The notes beneath the pieces were generated by a model, which made no database searches, was not told the DNA's origin, and was given only the letters and a program-made list of their open reading frames with translations. Source: CAJCIS01 sp965276755 (lineage in GTDB: Bacteria; Pseudomonadota; Alphaproteobacteria; Acetobacterales; Acetobacteraceae). From it: a stretch of 64,000 nt of DNA. The position numbers were made by a program, and so were the translations under genes. Within the stretch, counting starts at the first letter, position 1; each line of letters opens with the position of its first letter. The stretch is from positions 3,410,001-3,474,000 of the forward strand of contig OZ255625.1 of the NCBI GenBank assembly GCA_965276755.1. Direction: 5' to 3'. Positions 1-8,067 of this stretch are shown one piece after another.

Positions 1-296
1 TGACAATACTCTACCGCCTGCCACGGCCGCATCTGAAAGGTCGCATGAGCGAGCCAAAAGACGCCCTTTTACGCGGTCGGAAAGAATTTTTAGAGGTTCA
101 CACAGTTTGTGACGCCCGGATTTGGAAGTTGTCGAATACCTGTTTTCAACAGCGGCCAAAATTGCCTTGATCGGCAAAACTTAGCCGGGAGACCATCAAA
201 GCCATGCGTAAGGCCTAATCGTCGCCGCTAATGAACGCCTTTGGCGCCTATAGCATAATTCTAATTAAGCATCACGACTAGCTACTCGGAGCGTTG

Positions 297-557
297 ATGA
301 CCTTGCCCAATGACGGCGAAGCAAACGCCAGCGACAAGAGGTCTTCAGTCGACCTCGCAAATGACCGACGCCGCGTTGGTCCAAGATCTCTGTATAATTC
401 GCACCTTATCGAAATGGCACGCGACCCGAGCCGGCTAAAGCAAGGTAAGGAAATAGGCGAAGACACCGCGCGCGATTCCCGCGGTTCGATGCGTCCAGTA
501 GTTCTCGCGGTCATGATTTTCTGGGGTGTAGTAGCAGGTCTATTTGCATTTTGGTGA
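297..557 (+). CDS. Small C-terminal-anchored membrane protein, paralogue of the gene at 46234-46473
   Basis: An 86-residue protein of unknown function. The first 60 or so residues are polar and basic (NDRRRVGPRSL near residue 22), and the last 20 form one hydrophobic helix ending in FAFW, so it is probably tail-anchored in the inner membrane. A GGAG lies just before the ATG at 297; a TTG at 294 is also in frame. The same architecture and the pattern N-D/E-RRR-x-GPR-x-L-x-N, then AR-D/N-P, recur in the minus-strand gene at 46234-46473. That conservation is the main reason to believe both are real genes. I do not recognise a family. Confidence 0.6.
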   Translation: MTLPNDGEANASDKRSSVDLANDRRRVGPRSLYNSHLIEMARDPSRLKQGKEIGEDTARDSRGSMRPVVLAVMIFWGVVAGLFAFW

Positions 558-682
558 TCGGTCGCGTTTGGGTCGATCAGGTTGAAGGCGTGGGCGCTTG
601 AAGCTTTTATAGGAGAACAGGCACTTGCCCCTAGGTCCTCCGCAGCATCTGGCCTATGGTGAGGGAGGCTGAGGAGTCTACT

Positions 683-1012
683 ATGCGCCAACTTCAAATC
701 GCCGCTGCCCTATCAGCACTATGCACGCTCAGTCTGGCGGCCCACGGGCAGTCAGCGGTCATAGCTACCTGCAAGGATGGGACAACTTACACAGGAGCCA
801 CCAGAAGTGGTGCGTGCGGTCACCACGGCGGAGTTGCCATCTTCGGGCCACCGGGCGCGGCTCCAGGCAAGGTTTGGGTTAACACGGCATCTAAGGTCTA
901 TCACTGTCCTGACACTCAGTATTATGGGAAGACCAAAGCGGGCGCTTATATGACCGAAGCGGCGGCGAAGGCTGCTGGCGATCGTCCTCAAGGCGGCAAG
1001 GCTTGTTTCTGA
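683..1012 (+). CDS. Small secreted protein, DUF3761-like
   Basis: A 109-residue exported protein. Residues 1-23 look like a signal peptide (MRQLQ, a hydrophobic stretch, AAHGQS). The mature part has CKDGTTYTGATRSGACGHHGGV and a C-terminal VWVNTASKVYHCP region with four cysteines, the pattern I associate with DUF3761-type proteins. The ATG at 683 is preferred because a purine-rich GAGGGAGGCTGAGGAG stretch precedes it; an earlier in-frame ATG at 656 would disrupt the signal peptide. The function of the family is not known. Confidence 0.7.
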   Translation: MRQLQIAAALSALCTLSLAAHGQSAVIATCKDGTTYTGATRSGACGHHGGVAIFGPPGAAPGKVWVNTASKVYHCPDTQYYGKTKAGAYMTEAAAKAAGDRPQGGKACF

Positions 1013-1091
1013 TTGGGCAACTATGGTGGATAGGATCCAGCACTAAACCATTCCAGCACCTAAAGAGAGACAATCTTCCTCCTGATTGGCA

Positions 1092-1535
1092 TCAGTCATC
1101 AGATGAGGATGGATGATGTCCTTCTGATGGCTGAGAACTGACTGCTGACGGCTGGTCCAAGGCCTCATCGGCGGAGCCGATCAGCCCGCTGACCACCCGA
1201 ACCAGCTCCGCCAGTCCGAACGGTTTGGCCAGCGAACTGCCCGGAATGCCCGAGCCTTTCAGCCGCGACAGCACGTCCGGCCTCCCGGTGACGAAGACGA
1301 TCGGCATTTGCGGGTGCGCGCTATGCGCCTGGTGGGCCAGACCGATGCCATCCATGCCGCCGGGCATGTGAATATCGGTCACCAAAAGCTGGTAGCCATC
1401 CGTGCCCAGCAAGCGCAGCGCCTCATCGGCCGAGTTCGCCTCATCGACGCGAAAACCCGCATCCATCAGTGCCTCGGCCATGATCTCCCGGTTAATCGTT
1501 TCGTCTTCCACAACCAAAACGCGCATTCGCCGCAT
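1092..1535 (-). CDS. Stand-alone response regulator receiver protein
   Basis: A CheY-like single-domain receiver of 147 residues. It has the acidic pair in VVEDE, the phosphoacceptor aspartate in VTDIHMPGG, a T in FVTGRP and the conserved lysine in AKPFG. A polar Ser/Pro-rich tail of about 25 residues follows. No output domain is present, so it probably acts by phosphotransfer or protein contact. The ATG at 1535 (MRRMRVLVVED) or the one at 1526 is the likely start; the longer frame to 1595 adds a non-conserved leader. It is divergent from the KaiC-type remnant and hybrid kinase at 1757-4170, a plausible partner. Confidence 0.85.
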   Translation of the reverse strand: MRRMRVLVVEDETINREIMAEALMDAGFRVDEANSADEALRLLGTDGYQLLVTDIHMPGGMDGIGLAHQAHSAHPQMPIVFVTGRPDVLSRLKGSGIPGSSLAKPFGLAELVRVVSGLIGSADEALDQPSAVSSQPSEGHHPSSSDD

Positions 1536-1756
1536 GGCACTTCCCGCTCTTGCCTGGCACCAACACGCCAGGCCGAGTGCAGGTTCAACCCGCACCGCAG
1601 TTGTGAACCGGGCAGACGATCACGCGCGACCGGCTGCATGCGCGGCTTCGCGCACCGCAGGGCCAAACTTCTGCCCCGCCCAAACCTTTTCACCTCCAAT
1701 GCTGTGGCAACTGCACCGCAGGCCGGCGGTCCTTGCAAGAATTCTGGAGACCTGAC

Positions 1757-2179
1757 GTGCCGACCGCTGCCCAACCTATCGCTTCGAGCCATCGCATCAG
1801 CTCCGGCATATCCTGCGTTGACGACATATTGGGCGGCGGCCTGACGCCGGATCGCCTCTACCTCGTGGAAGGCACGCCCGGCACGGGCAAGACCACGCTT
1901 TGGCTGCAATTCCTGCTGCAAGGCGCAGCGCTTGGCGAGTGCGCGCTCTATGTCACCCTGTCCGAAGCTGCCATGCGCATGGCTGTCTCCTGCGTAAGGA
2001 GCCGCACCAGTGCGCATGAGCGCACAATTCGCGACTTCACCCTGACTGATCAGGACGGCCTGCGCGTGGGTGAAGTATTGCGTGACTTTGCCGGCGTGCT
2101 GAGCGGGCTGCCGACCTACACCGGCCCCCCTGCCCAAGTAACCGCACGCGGCGGGCCGCCGCCCGCTGAGCTTATGTGA
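1757..2179 (+). pseudogene. KaiC-type RecA-superfamily ATPase with its centre deleted
   Basis: A 140-residue product that begins as a KaiC-family protein (SSGISCVDDILGGGL, then Walker A GTPGTGKTT near residues 39-47). Right after YVTLSEA it jumps to what is normally the C-terminal tail of a roughly 480-residue protein (SRTSAHERTIRDFTL, then GVLSGLPTYTG). Walker B, the catalytic glutamates and the rest of the ATPase are missing. Reading frame is kept throughout, so this is an in-frame internal deletion. The GTG at 1757 has TGGAGA seven bases upstream. The stop overlaps the GTG of the kinase by four bases (GTGA). The deleted product is unlikely to be an active ATPase. Confidence 0.75.
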
Positions 2180-4170
2180 GCGCCGTGGACGGCACGATTA
2201 TCGTTCTCGCGCCAAAAGGGCGCGACGCCGCCGTGATATGCCAAGTGCTCGAACGCGCCGGACTGGCATGCCTGGCTCGCCCCGACCTGAGTGCTGTTCA
2301 CGCCGAGCTTGCGGGTGAGACCGACGCCATTCTCGTAACAGAGGAGTCGCTGACCGGCCCCGGCTTGCCGGAATTCATCGGCTGGATCGCCTCCCAGCCG
2401 CTCTGGTCCGATATTCCGGTCATCGTGCTGGCGACAAGGCAGGCGGGACATCGCAGCGCGGCGGCCGCCGGCTTGCTGGCCCGGCTGGGCAACTTCACGC
2501 TGCTCGAGCGGCCGATCAATGCCGAAACACTGAGCAGTGCCGCCGCCGGCGCGGTGCGCGCCCGCAGCCGCCAATATCAGGCGCGCGGCCGGCTGGCCGA
2601 ACAGGAACGCGTGGCCGCGGCGCTGCGCCAGCTCAACGACACGCTCGAGCAGCGGGTGGAGGAGCGGGTGCGCGAGCTCGACCGGACGCGGGCCACTCTG
2701 GCCTTTGCCTTGGAGGCAGCGGGGATGGGATCGTGGGACCTCGACTTGCTGACCGACACCGTCCACCGCTCACGCGGACATGACCGCATCTTCGGCTACG
2801 ACGCGCCCAAGCCAAAGTGGACCAGACAGGATTTTGTGACCTGCGTGGCGCCAGAGGACCGCCCACTGGCGGAGGAGGCCTTCGAACAAGCCAAGAGGAC
2901 GGGCCGTTACGACCTGGAGTGCCGCATCCGCCGCACCGATGGCCAGCAGCGCTGGATTGCCAAGCGCGGCCGCGCCACTTTCGATCATGCCGGTGTTGCT
3001 GTGCGCATGACCGGCGTGGTGATGGACACGACCGAGCGGCGCCAGACCGAGGACGCGCTGCATCAGGCCCAGAAGATGGAGAGCATCGGCCAGCTGACCG
3101 GCGGCGTGGCGCATGACTTCAACAATTTGCTGACCGTGATCGTGGGTGGGCTGGACATGATGCTGCGCCGGCCTGAGCAGACCGAACGCGTGAGCCGCCT
3201 GGCCAATGCGGCCATGGCCGCGGCGCGGCGCGGCGCGCAGCTGACCCAGCAGCTTCTGGCCTTTTCCCGCCAGCAGGTCCTGCGGCCGCAAACGCTTGAT
3301 CCGAACGCGCTGCTCGCCGGCTTCGCCGCGCTGGCCCAGCGCGCGGTGGGCGAGGACATCGCCCTGCGGTTCGACCTGGCGCCTGATGTGGCGCCGATCC
3401 GCGTCGATGCCGTGCAGTTCGAATCCGCCGTGCTGAACCTGATCGTCAATGCGCGCGACGCCATGCCGTCGGGCGGAACGATCACCGTCTCCAGCAGCAA
3501 TCTGCGCGTAAATGGGGCCAGCCTGGTCGCGATCGCGGTCAGCGACACGGGCACGGGCATCGATGCGGCTACCATGTCCCGCGTCTTCGAACCCTTCTTC
3601 ACCACCAAGGAGGTCGGGCGCGGCTCGGGCCTGGGGCTCAGCCAGGTCTATGGCTTTGCACGCAGCGCCGGCGGCTGTGCCGAGATCGACAGCGCGCCCG
3701 GGCAGGGCACGGTGGTGCGGCTGCTCTTTCCTGCCTCCAGCGAGCGCGTGGTGGCAGAGCATGCGCCCCAGGCCGGGGCCCCTTTGCGGGGTGCCTCGCG
3801 CGGGGAGACGGTGCTGCTGGTCGAGGATGATGAGCAGGTGCTCGGCATGGCCATCGATAGCCTGCTGGAGCTGGATTACGAGGTTGTGGTGGCGCGCAAT
3901 GCGGCCGAGGCGCTGGCCCATCTTGGCCGGCCGGCGCGCATCGATGTCATGTTTTCGGACGTGGTCATGCCGGGCGGGATGAACGGCGCACAACTGGCCA
4001 GCCAGGCGCGGCAACTACGGCCGGAGCTCAAGATATTGCTGACCTCGGGGTATGTGGGGGAGAGGGGGGCGGGTGAGCTTGGCGGGCAGGATTTGCCGGT
4101 GCTGAGCAAGCCGTATCGGCGCGATGAGCTGGCGCGGACGCTGCGGGTGGTGCTGGCGGGGAGAAAGTAA
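2176..4170 (+). CDS. Hybrid sensor histidine kinase with PAS domain and C-terminal receiver
   Basis: A 664-residue soluble hybrid kinase with no membrane segment. Residues 1-130 resemble a degenerate receiver (IIVLAPKGRDAAVICQVLER). A coiled coil follows at about 135-170 and a PAS domain at about 170-290. The HisKA box has the phosphoacceptor in GGVAHDFNNLL (His313). The ATPase domain shows NARDAMPSGG, DTGTGID and GRGSGLGLSQVYG. The receiver has ETVLLVEDDEQ and phosphoacceptor Asp595 in FSDVVMPGG. The GTG start overlaps the stop of the KaiC-type remnant, an arrangement known for KaiC-family/kinase pairs, so translation is probably coupled. Its normal ATPase partner appears broken here. Confidence 0.88.
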   Translation: MSAVDGTIIVLAPKGRDAAVICQVLERAGLACLARPDLSAVHAELAGETDAILVTEESLTGPGLPEFIGWIASQPLWSDIPVIVLATRQAGHRSAAAAGLLARLGNFTLLERPINAETLSSAAAGAVRARSRQYQARGRLAEQERVAAALRQLNDTLEQRVEERVRELDRTRATLAFALEAAGMGSWDLDLLTDTVHRSRGHDRIFGYDAPKPKWTRQDFVTCVAPEDRPLAEEAFEQAKRTGRYDLECRIRRTDGQQRWIAKRGRATFDHAGVAVRMTGVVMDTTERRQTEDALHQAQKMESIGQLTGGVAHDFNNLLTVIVGGLDMMLRRPEQTERVSRLANAAMAAARRGAQLTQQLLAFSRQQVLRPQTLDPNALLAGFAALAQRAVGEDIALRFDLAPDVAPIRVDAVQFESAVLNLIVNARDAMPSGGTITVSSSNLRVNGASLVAIAVSDTGTGIDAATMSRVFEPFFTTKEVGRGSGLGLSQVYGFARSAGGCAEIDSAPGQGTVVRLLFPASSERVVAEHAPQAGAPLRGASRGETVLLVEDDEQVLGMAIDSLLELDYEVVVARNAAEALAHLGRPARIDVMFSDVVMPGGMNGAQLASQARQLRPELKILLTSGYVGERGAGELGGQDLPVLSKPYRRDELARTLRVVLAGRK

Positions 4171-4173
4171 AGA

Positions 4174-4274
4174 TGGGGGGAGATGTGCCATCCCCCCCAA
4201 ACCCCCGTCATTCTTTAGGGATTCGCTTTAATTGATGACGGGGGGTCTGGGGGGGATGGCACATCTCCCCCAGC
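4174..4274. repeat. Family A intergenic palindrome, full copy
   Basis: Two inverted arms of about 38 bp, each with a GGGGGAGATGTGCCATCCCC-type hairpin followed by an A/G-CCCCC-GTCAT segment, flank a loop of about 28 bp (AGGGATTCGCTTTAATTGAT). It lies between the hybrid kinase stop and the Tad-like gene. The RNA would fold strongly, so it may end or protect transcripts. Confidence 0.9.
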
Positions 4275-4322
4275 CTTTTTCTCAGTGCCAGTTTCTTTAC
4301 TATTTTGCTGTCTTTTGACCGC

Positions 4323-4898
4323 ATGTCCTTTTTCAACACGGCTTTGCGCTGGCTGCGGCGCGGCGATCGCAGCGCCGTGGCGATGGAACTCGGCATTATC
4401 GCCATTCCGTTCTTCACGATGTTCCTGGGCGTCATGGAAATGTCCTACGACCTCTACGTCCAGGCGGCGCTGAACAATGCCGTCGAAACCGCCGCCCGCG
4501 GCGTGCAGGTGGGTCAGTCCCAGGGCAATACGAACGAGACGAGCAATACCTTCATCGCCGCCTCGGTCTGCCCCAATCTCGGCGGCCTGCTGGATTGCAA
4601 CCTGCTGACCGTCGGCGTGGTGCCGATCCCCGCGCCGTACAATTATTTCAGCCTGCCCTTGGCCAATCAGTTGACGCAGGCCGAGTCAAATTCCGGCGGC
4701 GGCATCTGCACGGGCCTAGGCGGCCAGATGATGGTACTCAAGGCGTGGTACGACGGGCCGACCTTCGTGGGCATGCTGATCCCTGCCTTTACCACAACGT
4801 ATAACGCCACGCTCGTGCACGTGACGACGGCCACGGCCGGTTTCGTCAACGAGTTTTTTCCGGGAGGACAGAACTCGGGAAGCGCATGCAACTTGTGA
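4323..4898 (+). CDS. TadE-like pilus assembly/pseudopilin protein
   Basis: A 191-residue protein with the TadE/TadG layout: a short basic N-terminus (LRWLRRGDRSA), then one hydrophobic segment starting AVAMELGIIAIPFFTMFLG with the conserved glutamate, then an exported domain beginning with an alpha-helical ALNNAVETAARGVQVG stretch. TadE-type minor pilins belong to Flp/Tad pilus systems. The ATG at 4323 places the basic segment at the N-terminus; a TTG at 4305 is also in frame. The stop overlaps the next start, so the three genes form one transcription unit. No other tad genes are in the window. Confidence 0.75.
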   Translation: MSFFNTALRWLRRGDRSAVAMELGIIAIPFFTMFLGVMEMSYDLYVQAALNNAVETAARGVQVGQSQGNTNETSNTFIAASVCPNLGGLLDCNLLTVGVVPIPAPYNYFSLPLANQLTQAESNSGGGICTGLGGQMMVLKAWYDGPTFVGMLIPAFTTTYNATLVHVTTATAGFVNEFFPGGQNSGSACNL

Positions 4899-5725
4899 GC
4901 ACATTAATTGCCGGAGCGAGTGCGCGTTTGAGGCGACAGGATGCGCGCGGCGTGGCGGCAATGGAATTCGCCATGGTGGCGCCGATCGTGCTTTTTCTGG
5001 TCTGGGGTGTCTGGGACATCACGCGCGCGCTGCTGGCGTGGGAGGAGACCTATCACGCGGCCGAGGCGATCGCCCAGGCGGCGGAAAAAATGTCGGTCAC
5101 CACAAAGACGCAGGCCGGCTCGACCCAGCCGCTGACCATGCTGACGGCGCAGAACATGCAGGACGCCATGACGACGATCTATGCCGAGATGCCGTGGCTG
5201 CATCTGGGTGACGGGACCGGACTGTTCCTGGGGCATTATCAGGTGACGCTGTCGGGAGTCAGTTTCGATCCGACCTGCCCGGCGAGCGTGAACAATGCGT
5301 GCGGAACTCAGACACCGACCGTGTTGTGGAGTTCCTATCTGACTCTGAGCGGCGGCGGCGGGCAGCTCGCGACACCGCCGCTGGGCAATCCGCTGGCGCT
5401 CTACCGGCTGTGCGGACCGCTGGTATCGGTTGCGCAATTCCCTAATAACGGCAACCAGCTTTTCGACATGATCAACCCCAACAAGGATGGCGGTCCGGGA
5501 GCGGCGAACATGATCCTGATTCCGCAAGTGGTGGCCGACGTAGTGTACACCTACACGCCGAGTTTTCCGCTCTTGTCGCACTTCACCTACAATTTCTACG
5601 CCTCGGCGACGTTTCCGGCGCCGCTTGGAGGTGATGATCAGCAGATCGTTTTCGATCAGAAGGATTCCGGCGCGGGGCCGAACGTGGTCGAGAATTGCGT
5701 GGGCGGGAATGCCTGGAATGGCTGA
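4886..5725 (+). CDS. TadE/TadG-like exported pilus-associated protein
   Basis: A 279-residue protein with a basic leader (SARLRRQDARG), the TadE hallmark VAAMEFAMVAPIVLFLVWG with Glu at +5 of the hydrophobic segment, then an exported domain of about 230 residues with four cysteines that could pair. It overlaps the upstream TadE-like stop by 13 bases and the downstream TadG-like frame, so the order is tadE-like, tadE/G-like, tadG-like. It is probably anchored in the inner membrane and processed by a prepilin peptidase not seen here. The exact role in pilus assembly is inferred from the family only. Confidence 0.72.
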   Translation: MQLVSTLIAGASARLRRQDARGVAAMEFAMVAPIVLFLVWGVWDITRALLAWEETYHAAEAIAQAAEKMSVTTKTQAGSTQPLTMLTAQNMQDAMTTIYAEMPWLHLGDGTGLFLGHYQVTLSGVSFDPTCPASVNNACGTQTPTVLWSSYLTLSGGGGQLATPPLGNPLALYRLCGPLVSVAQFPNNGNQLFDMINPNKDGGPGAANMILIPQVVADVVYTYTPSFPLLSHFTYNFYASATFPAPLGGDDQQIVFDQKDSGAGPNVVENCVGGNAWNG

Positions 5726-7369
5726 GCGCACTTATATGGGAACAAGAGCAATGCCGATCCGCCGTTTTCGTGCCGATCGGCGTTGTGCGGTGGCGCTGAT
5801 GTTCGCGCTTGGCGCCGTGCCGATCATCGGATTGGCCGGTGCTGCGGTCGATTTCGGCATCTGGAACCAGACCAACGCGACGATGGCGGTGGCGGCCAAC
5901 GTGGCCGCGATGACCGCGGTCAAGATCGCCGCGAACGCACAATTGGCGGGCGATCCAAATGCCAAGACGGAAGGACAGCAGGCAGCGGCGCAGTGGTTCG
6001 CAGCCGAAGTGCAGTCGGGTGGCCGGGTAGGCACGAACGGTGTCAATCTGCAATTGGTCAACGTGAACATGACGATGGGCGTTACCGTGTCGGCGCAGGT
6101 CTCCTATACCGGCCAGGTGCCGTCCATCTTTGGCGGGCTGTTCAGGGTGTTGCATTACCCGATCGGAGGCCAGGCGATTGCTGCTGTGACGAGCGCGCCC
6201 TATTTGAACGTGGAGATATTGATCGACAATTCGTCTTCGATGGACATTGGCGCCACGATGGGGGACATGCAGTTGCTGAACAACATGTCGGCGTGTGATG
6301 TGTCGAATGCTTTTTACGACGATTCCAATGGTAACCCGACCGTCCAGCAGTCCCTGGATCCGTATAACAGCTACCAGTATACCGGGTATGGACGGACTTA
6401 CGATGGCACTCTGACAACACCTGCCATCCAAACCGGTCTTCAACCCCCCCCAGGAAAACTCGTCGAACAGGCCGACACCGGGATCGACCCGCCGTGTCAG
6501 GGCGTATTGCCGAAGCAGTCAGACGGGCACATTCCGCTTGCAGGCCCCCCATGCGCGTTCGCGTGCCACTGGGATAAAACCTATAACAACAGCTTAGCCA
6601 ATGACCTTTACGGCATGGCGCGGAAGACACTCGGAACAGCCCACCCGATTACGTTGCGGCTGGATATTGTCAAGAACGCGACGAACCAAGTGATAACCAC
6701 GATGCAGCAGGACAATTTGCAGATCAACAATCTCAACGTCGGACTGTTTACGTTCAACACGGCCTTGAACCAAATCTACCCAAGCAGCGGCGAGGCGGCC
6801 GGCAACTGGTCTGCAGCGCAAGCGGCCGTCGGCACGCCGCCTACGCAACCAACCATGTCTGAGAACGGCATCCTTCCCGTCATAGCGGCCCGCACAGGTA
6901 ATAATAAGGACACGAACTTTCCTGAAGCCATGGCGGCGCTGACATCAACCTATCTGACGACACCCTCAGGCGACGGGACTGACGCCAATCATCCGCGAAA
7001 AGTCCTGTTCATCATAACGGACGGCTTCCTGGACGATAGTATTTCGAACGCGAGGACGGCCTTCGATCGAGGACGGCCTTCGATCCAAACAACTGTGCCT
7101 ACATCAAGAACACGCTAGGCTATACGATCTATGTTGTTTACACGCCGTATTACCCAGTGCAGCATGAAGAGTATCTGAAGCAAAACTGGAGCGCCATCGT
7201 CACGGGAACCGGACCCGGCAGCATTACCTACAATCTCAACGCATGCTCAAGTTCTCCGCCGGGGAAGTCTGCGGATTTCATAGCTGCGAACGACTATGCT
7301 ACGCTCAATGCGGCCCTGCAGACCTTCTTGAAAAGCGCGCTTAACCAGCCCGCCAAGTTCACGAACTGA
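5718..7369 (+). pseudogene. TadG-like protein with von Willebrand factor A domain, frameshifted
   Basis: The start region (MPIRRFRADRRCAVALMF) has the basic-plus-hydrophobic TadG leader. The vWA domain has the MIDAS DxSxS motif (ILIDNSSSM) and FIITDGFLDD. The frame then derails because CGAGGACGGCCTTCGAT occurs twice in tandem (7051-7067 and 7068-7084). Removing one 17-base copy joins ARTAFD directly to PNNCAYIKNTLGYTIYVVY and keeps the frame open to the stop at 7369, completing the vWA domain. Without it the protein ends at 7118 with a random tail. Possible starts are 5718, 5736 and 5751; the last gives the most typical leader. It could be a decayed gene, a switchable one or an assembly error. 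Confidence 0.8.
7051..7084 (+). repeat. 17-bp tandem duplication inside the TadG-like gene
   Basis: Two perfect adjacent copies of CGAGGACGGCCTTCGAT. The unit is not a multiple of three, so the second copy shifts the frame by two bases and truncates the vWA domain. Deletion of one copy by slippage would restore the gene exactly. Confidence 0.95.
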
Positions 7370-7389
7370 CCAGCGCACGCACGATAAAG

Positions 7390-7872
7390 CTACGCATTCC
7401 GACGCCAAACCTCCTCCTGCAGTACCGTCGCAAACGCCACCCAGGCCGCCAACGGCACGCACGCCAAAGCCGCCCTGTCATCCACCTGCCTCGAGGCCGC
7501 CACCACGCCCACGCTGCTGGCCAGCATGCCCGCCGTCACGCCGGTCGCCTCGCCCAGACGTTTGCGGCCGAACAGCACCCACGAAAAACCGCCGACGCCG
7601 GCCACGTTCAGCCCCCAGAACCCCAGCGCCAAGGATCGCGCAGGACTGGGCCTGGCGCTCAGCAACCGGTAGCCGGCATAGCCCAGCAGGCCGTCCAGCA
7701 ACGTCCACGCCACCCCGAACACCGGCCCAGGCGGCGTGAAGGCGGGCTTGCGCAGCTTGGCGTACCACGCGGCCGTGCGCGGGTGGGCGGGCGTGGGCGC
7801 AAAGCGTCCGCCCGCCCATTGCGCCGCTACCACCGCAGTGCCCGCTATTGCCGCCGCTGCCGTTCGATCCAT
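7390..7872 (-). CDS. TspO/MBR family tryptophan-rich sensory protein
   Basis: A 160-residue membrane protein of the TspO/peripheral benzodiazepine receptor family, which binds tetrapyrroles and related ligands in the membrane. Visible signatures are WYAKLRKPAFTPPGPVFG, the following AWTLLDGLLGYAGYRL helix, and WVAFATVLQEEVWRRN at the C-terminus, with about five membrane segments and the usual family length. The ATG at 7872 has AGGAG nine bases upstream. The longer open frame to 8046 only reads through the family A repeat. It converges with the TadG-like gene and ends 20 bases from it. Confidence 0.88.
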   Translation of the reverse strand: MDRTAAAAIAGTAVVAAQWAGGRFAPTPAHPRTAAWYAKLRKPAFTPPGPVFGVAWTLLDGLLGYAGYRLLSARPSPARSLALGFWGLNVAGVGGFSWVLFGRKRLGEATGVTAGMLASSVGVVAASRQVDDRAALACVPLAAWVAFATVLQEEVWRRNA

Positions 7873-7933
7873 GCCGCGCTCCTGAAAAGGTTTGATGCGA
7901 CAAGGCGAAACGCGGAGATCAGTTCCAGAAGAA

Positions 7934-8046
7934 CTGGGGGAGATGTGGCTGACGTATACGTCCCCCCCCCCAGACCCCCCGTCGATTTTTGAGCCTCGCC
8001 TTAAATAATGACGGGGGGTTTGGGGGGGATGGCACATCTCCCCCAA
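7934..8046. repeat. Family A palindrome, full copy with GACGTATACGTC insert
   Basis: The right arm is canonical. In the left arm the GCCAT tract is replaced by GGCTGACGTATACGTC followed by a C run. The same replacement occurs at 16431-16450 (complete) and 18087-18107 (degenerate), so this is a subfamily, not a chance change. Confidence 0.9.
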
Positions 8047-8067
8047 CCTTCCTTCGGAAGCTTGCCT

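Noticed and set aside
3..170. Open frame from the left edge to a TGA at 168-170, possibly the end of a truncated gene
   Set aside because: No recognisable motif in the 55 residues, and codon use is not clearly biased; it could be chance.
2770..4014. 414-residue minus-strand frame opposite the hybrid kinase
   Set aside because: Antisense shadow of a gene with complete kinase and receiver motifs.
4904..5731. Long minus-strand open frame of 275 residues opposite the second TadE/G-like gene
   Set aside because: Shadow of a G/C-rich plus-strand gene with clear TadE features; product is Arg/His-rich and unrelated to any family.
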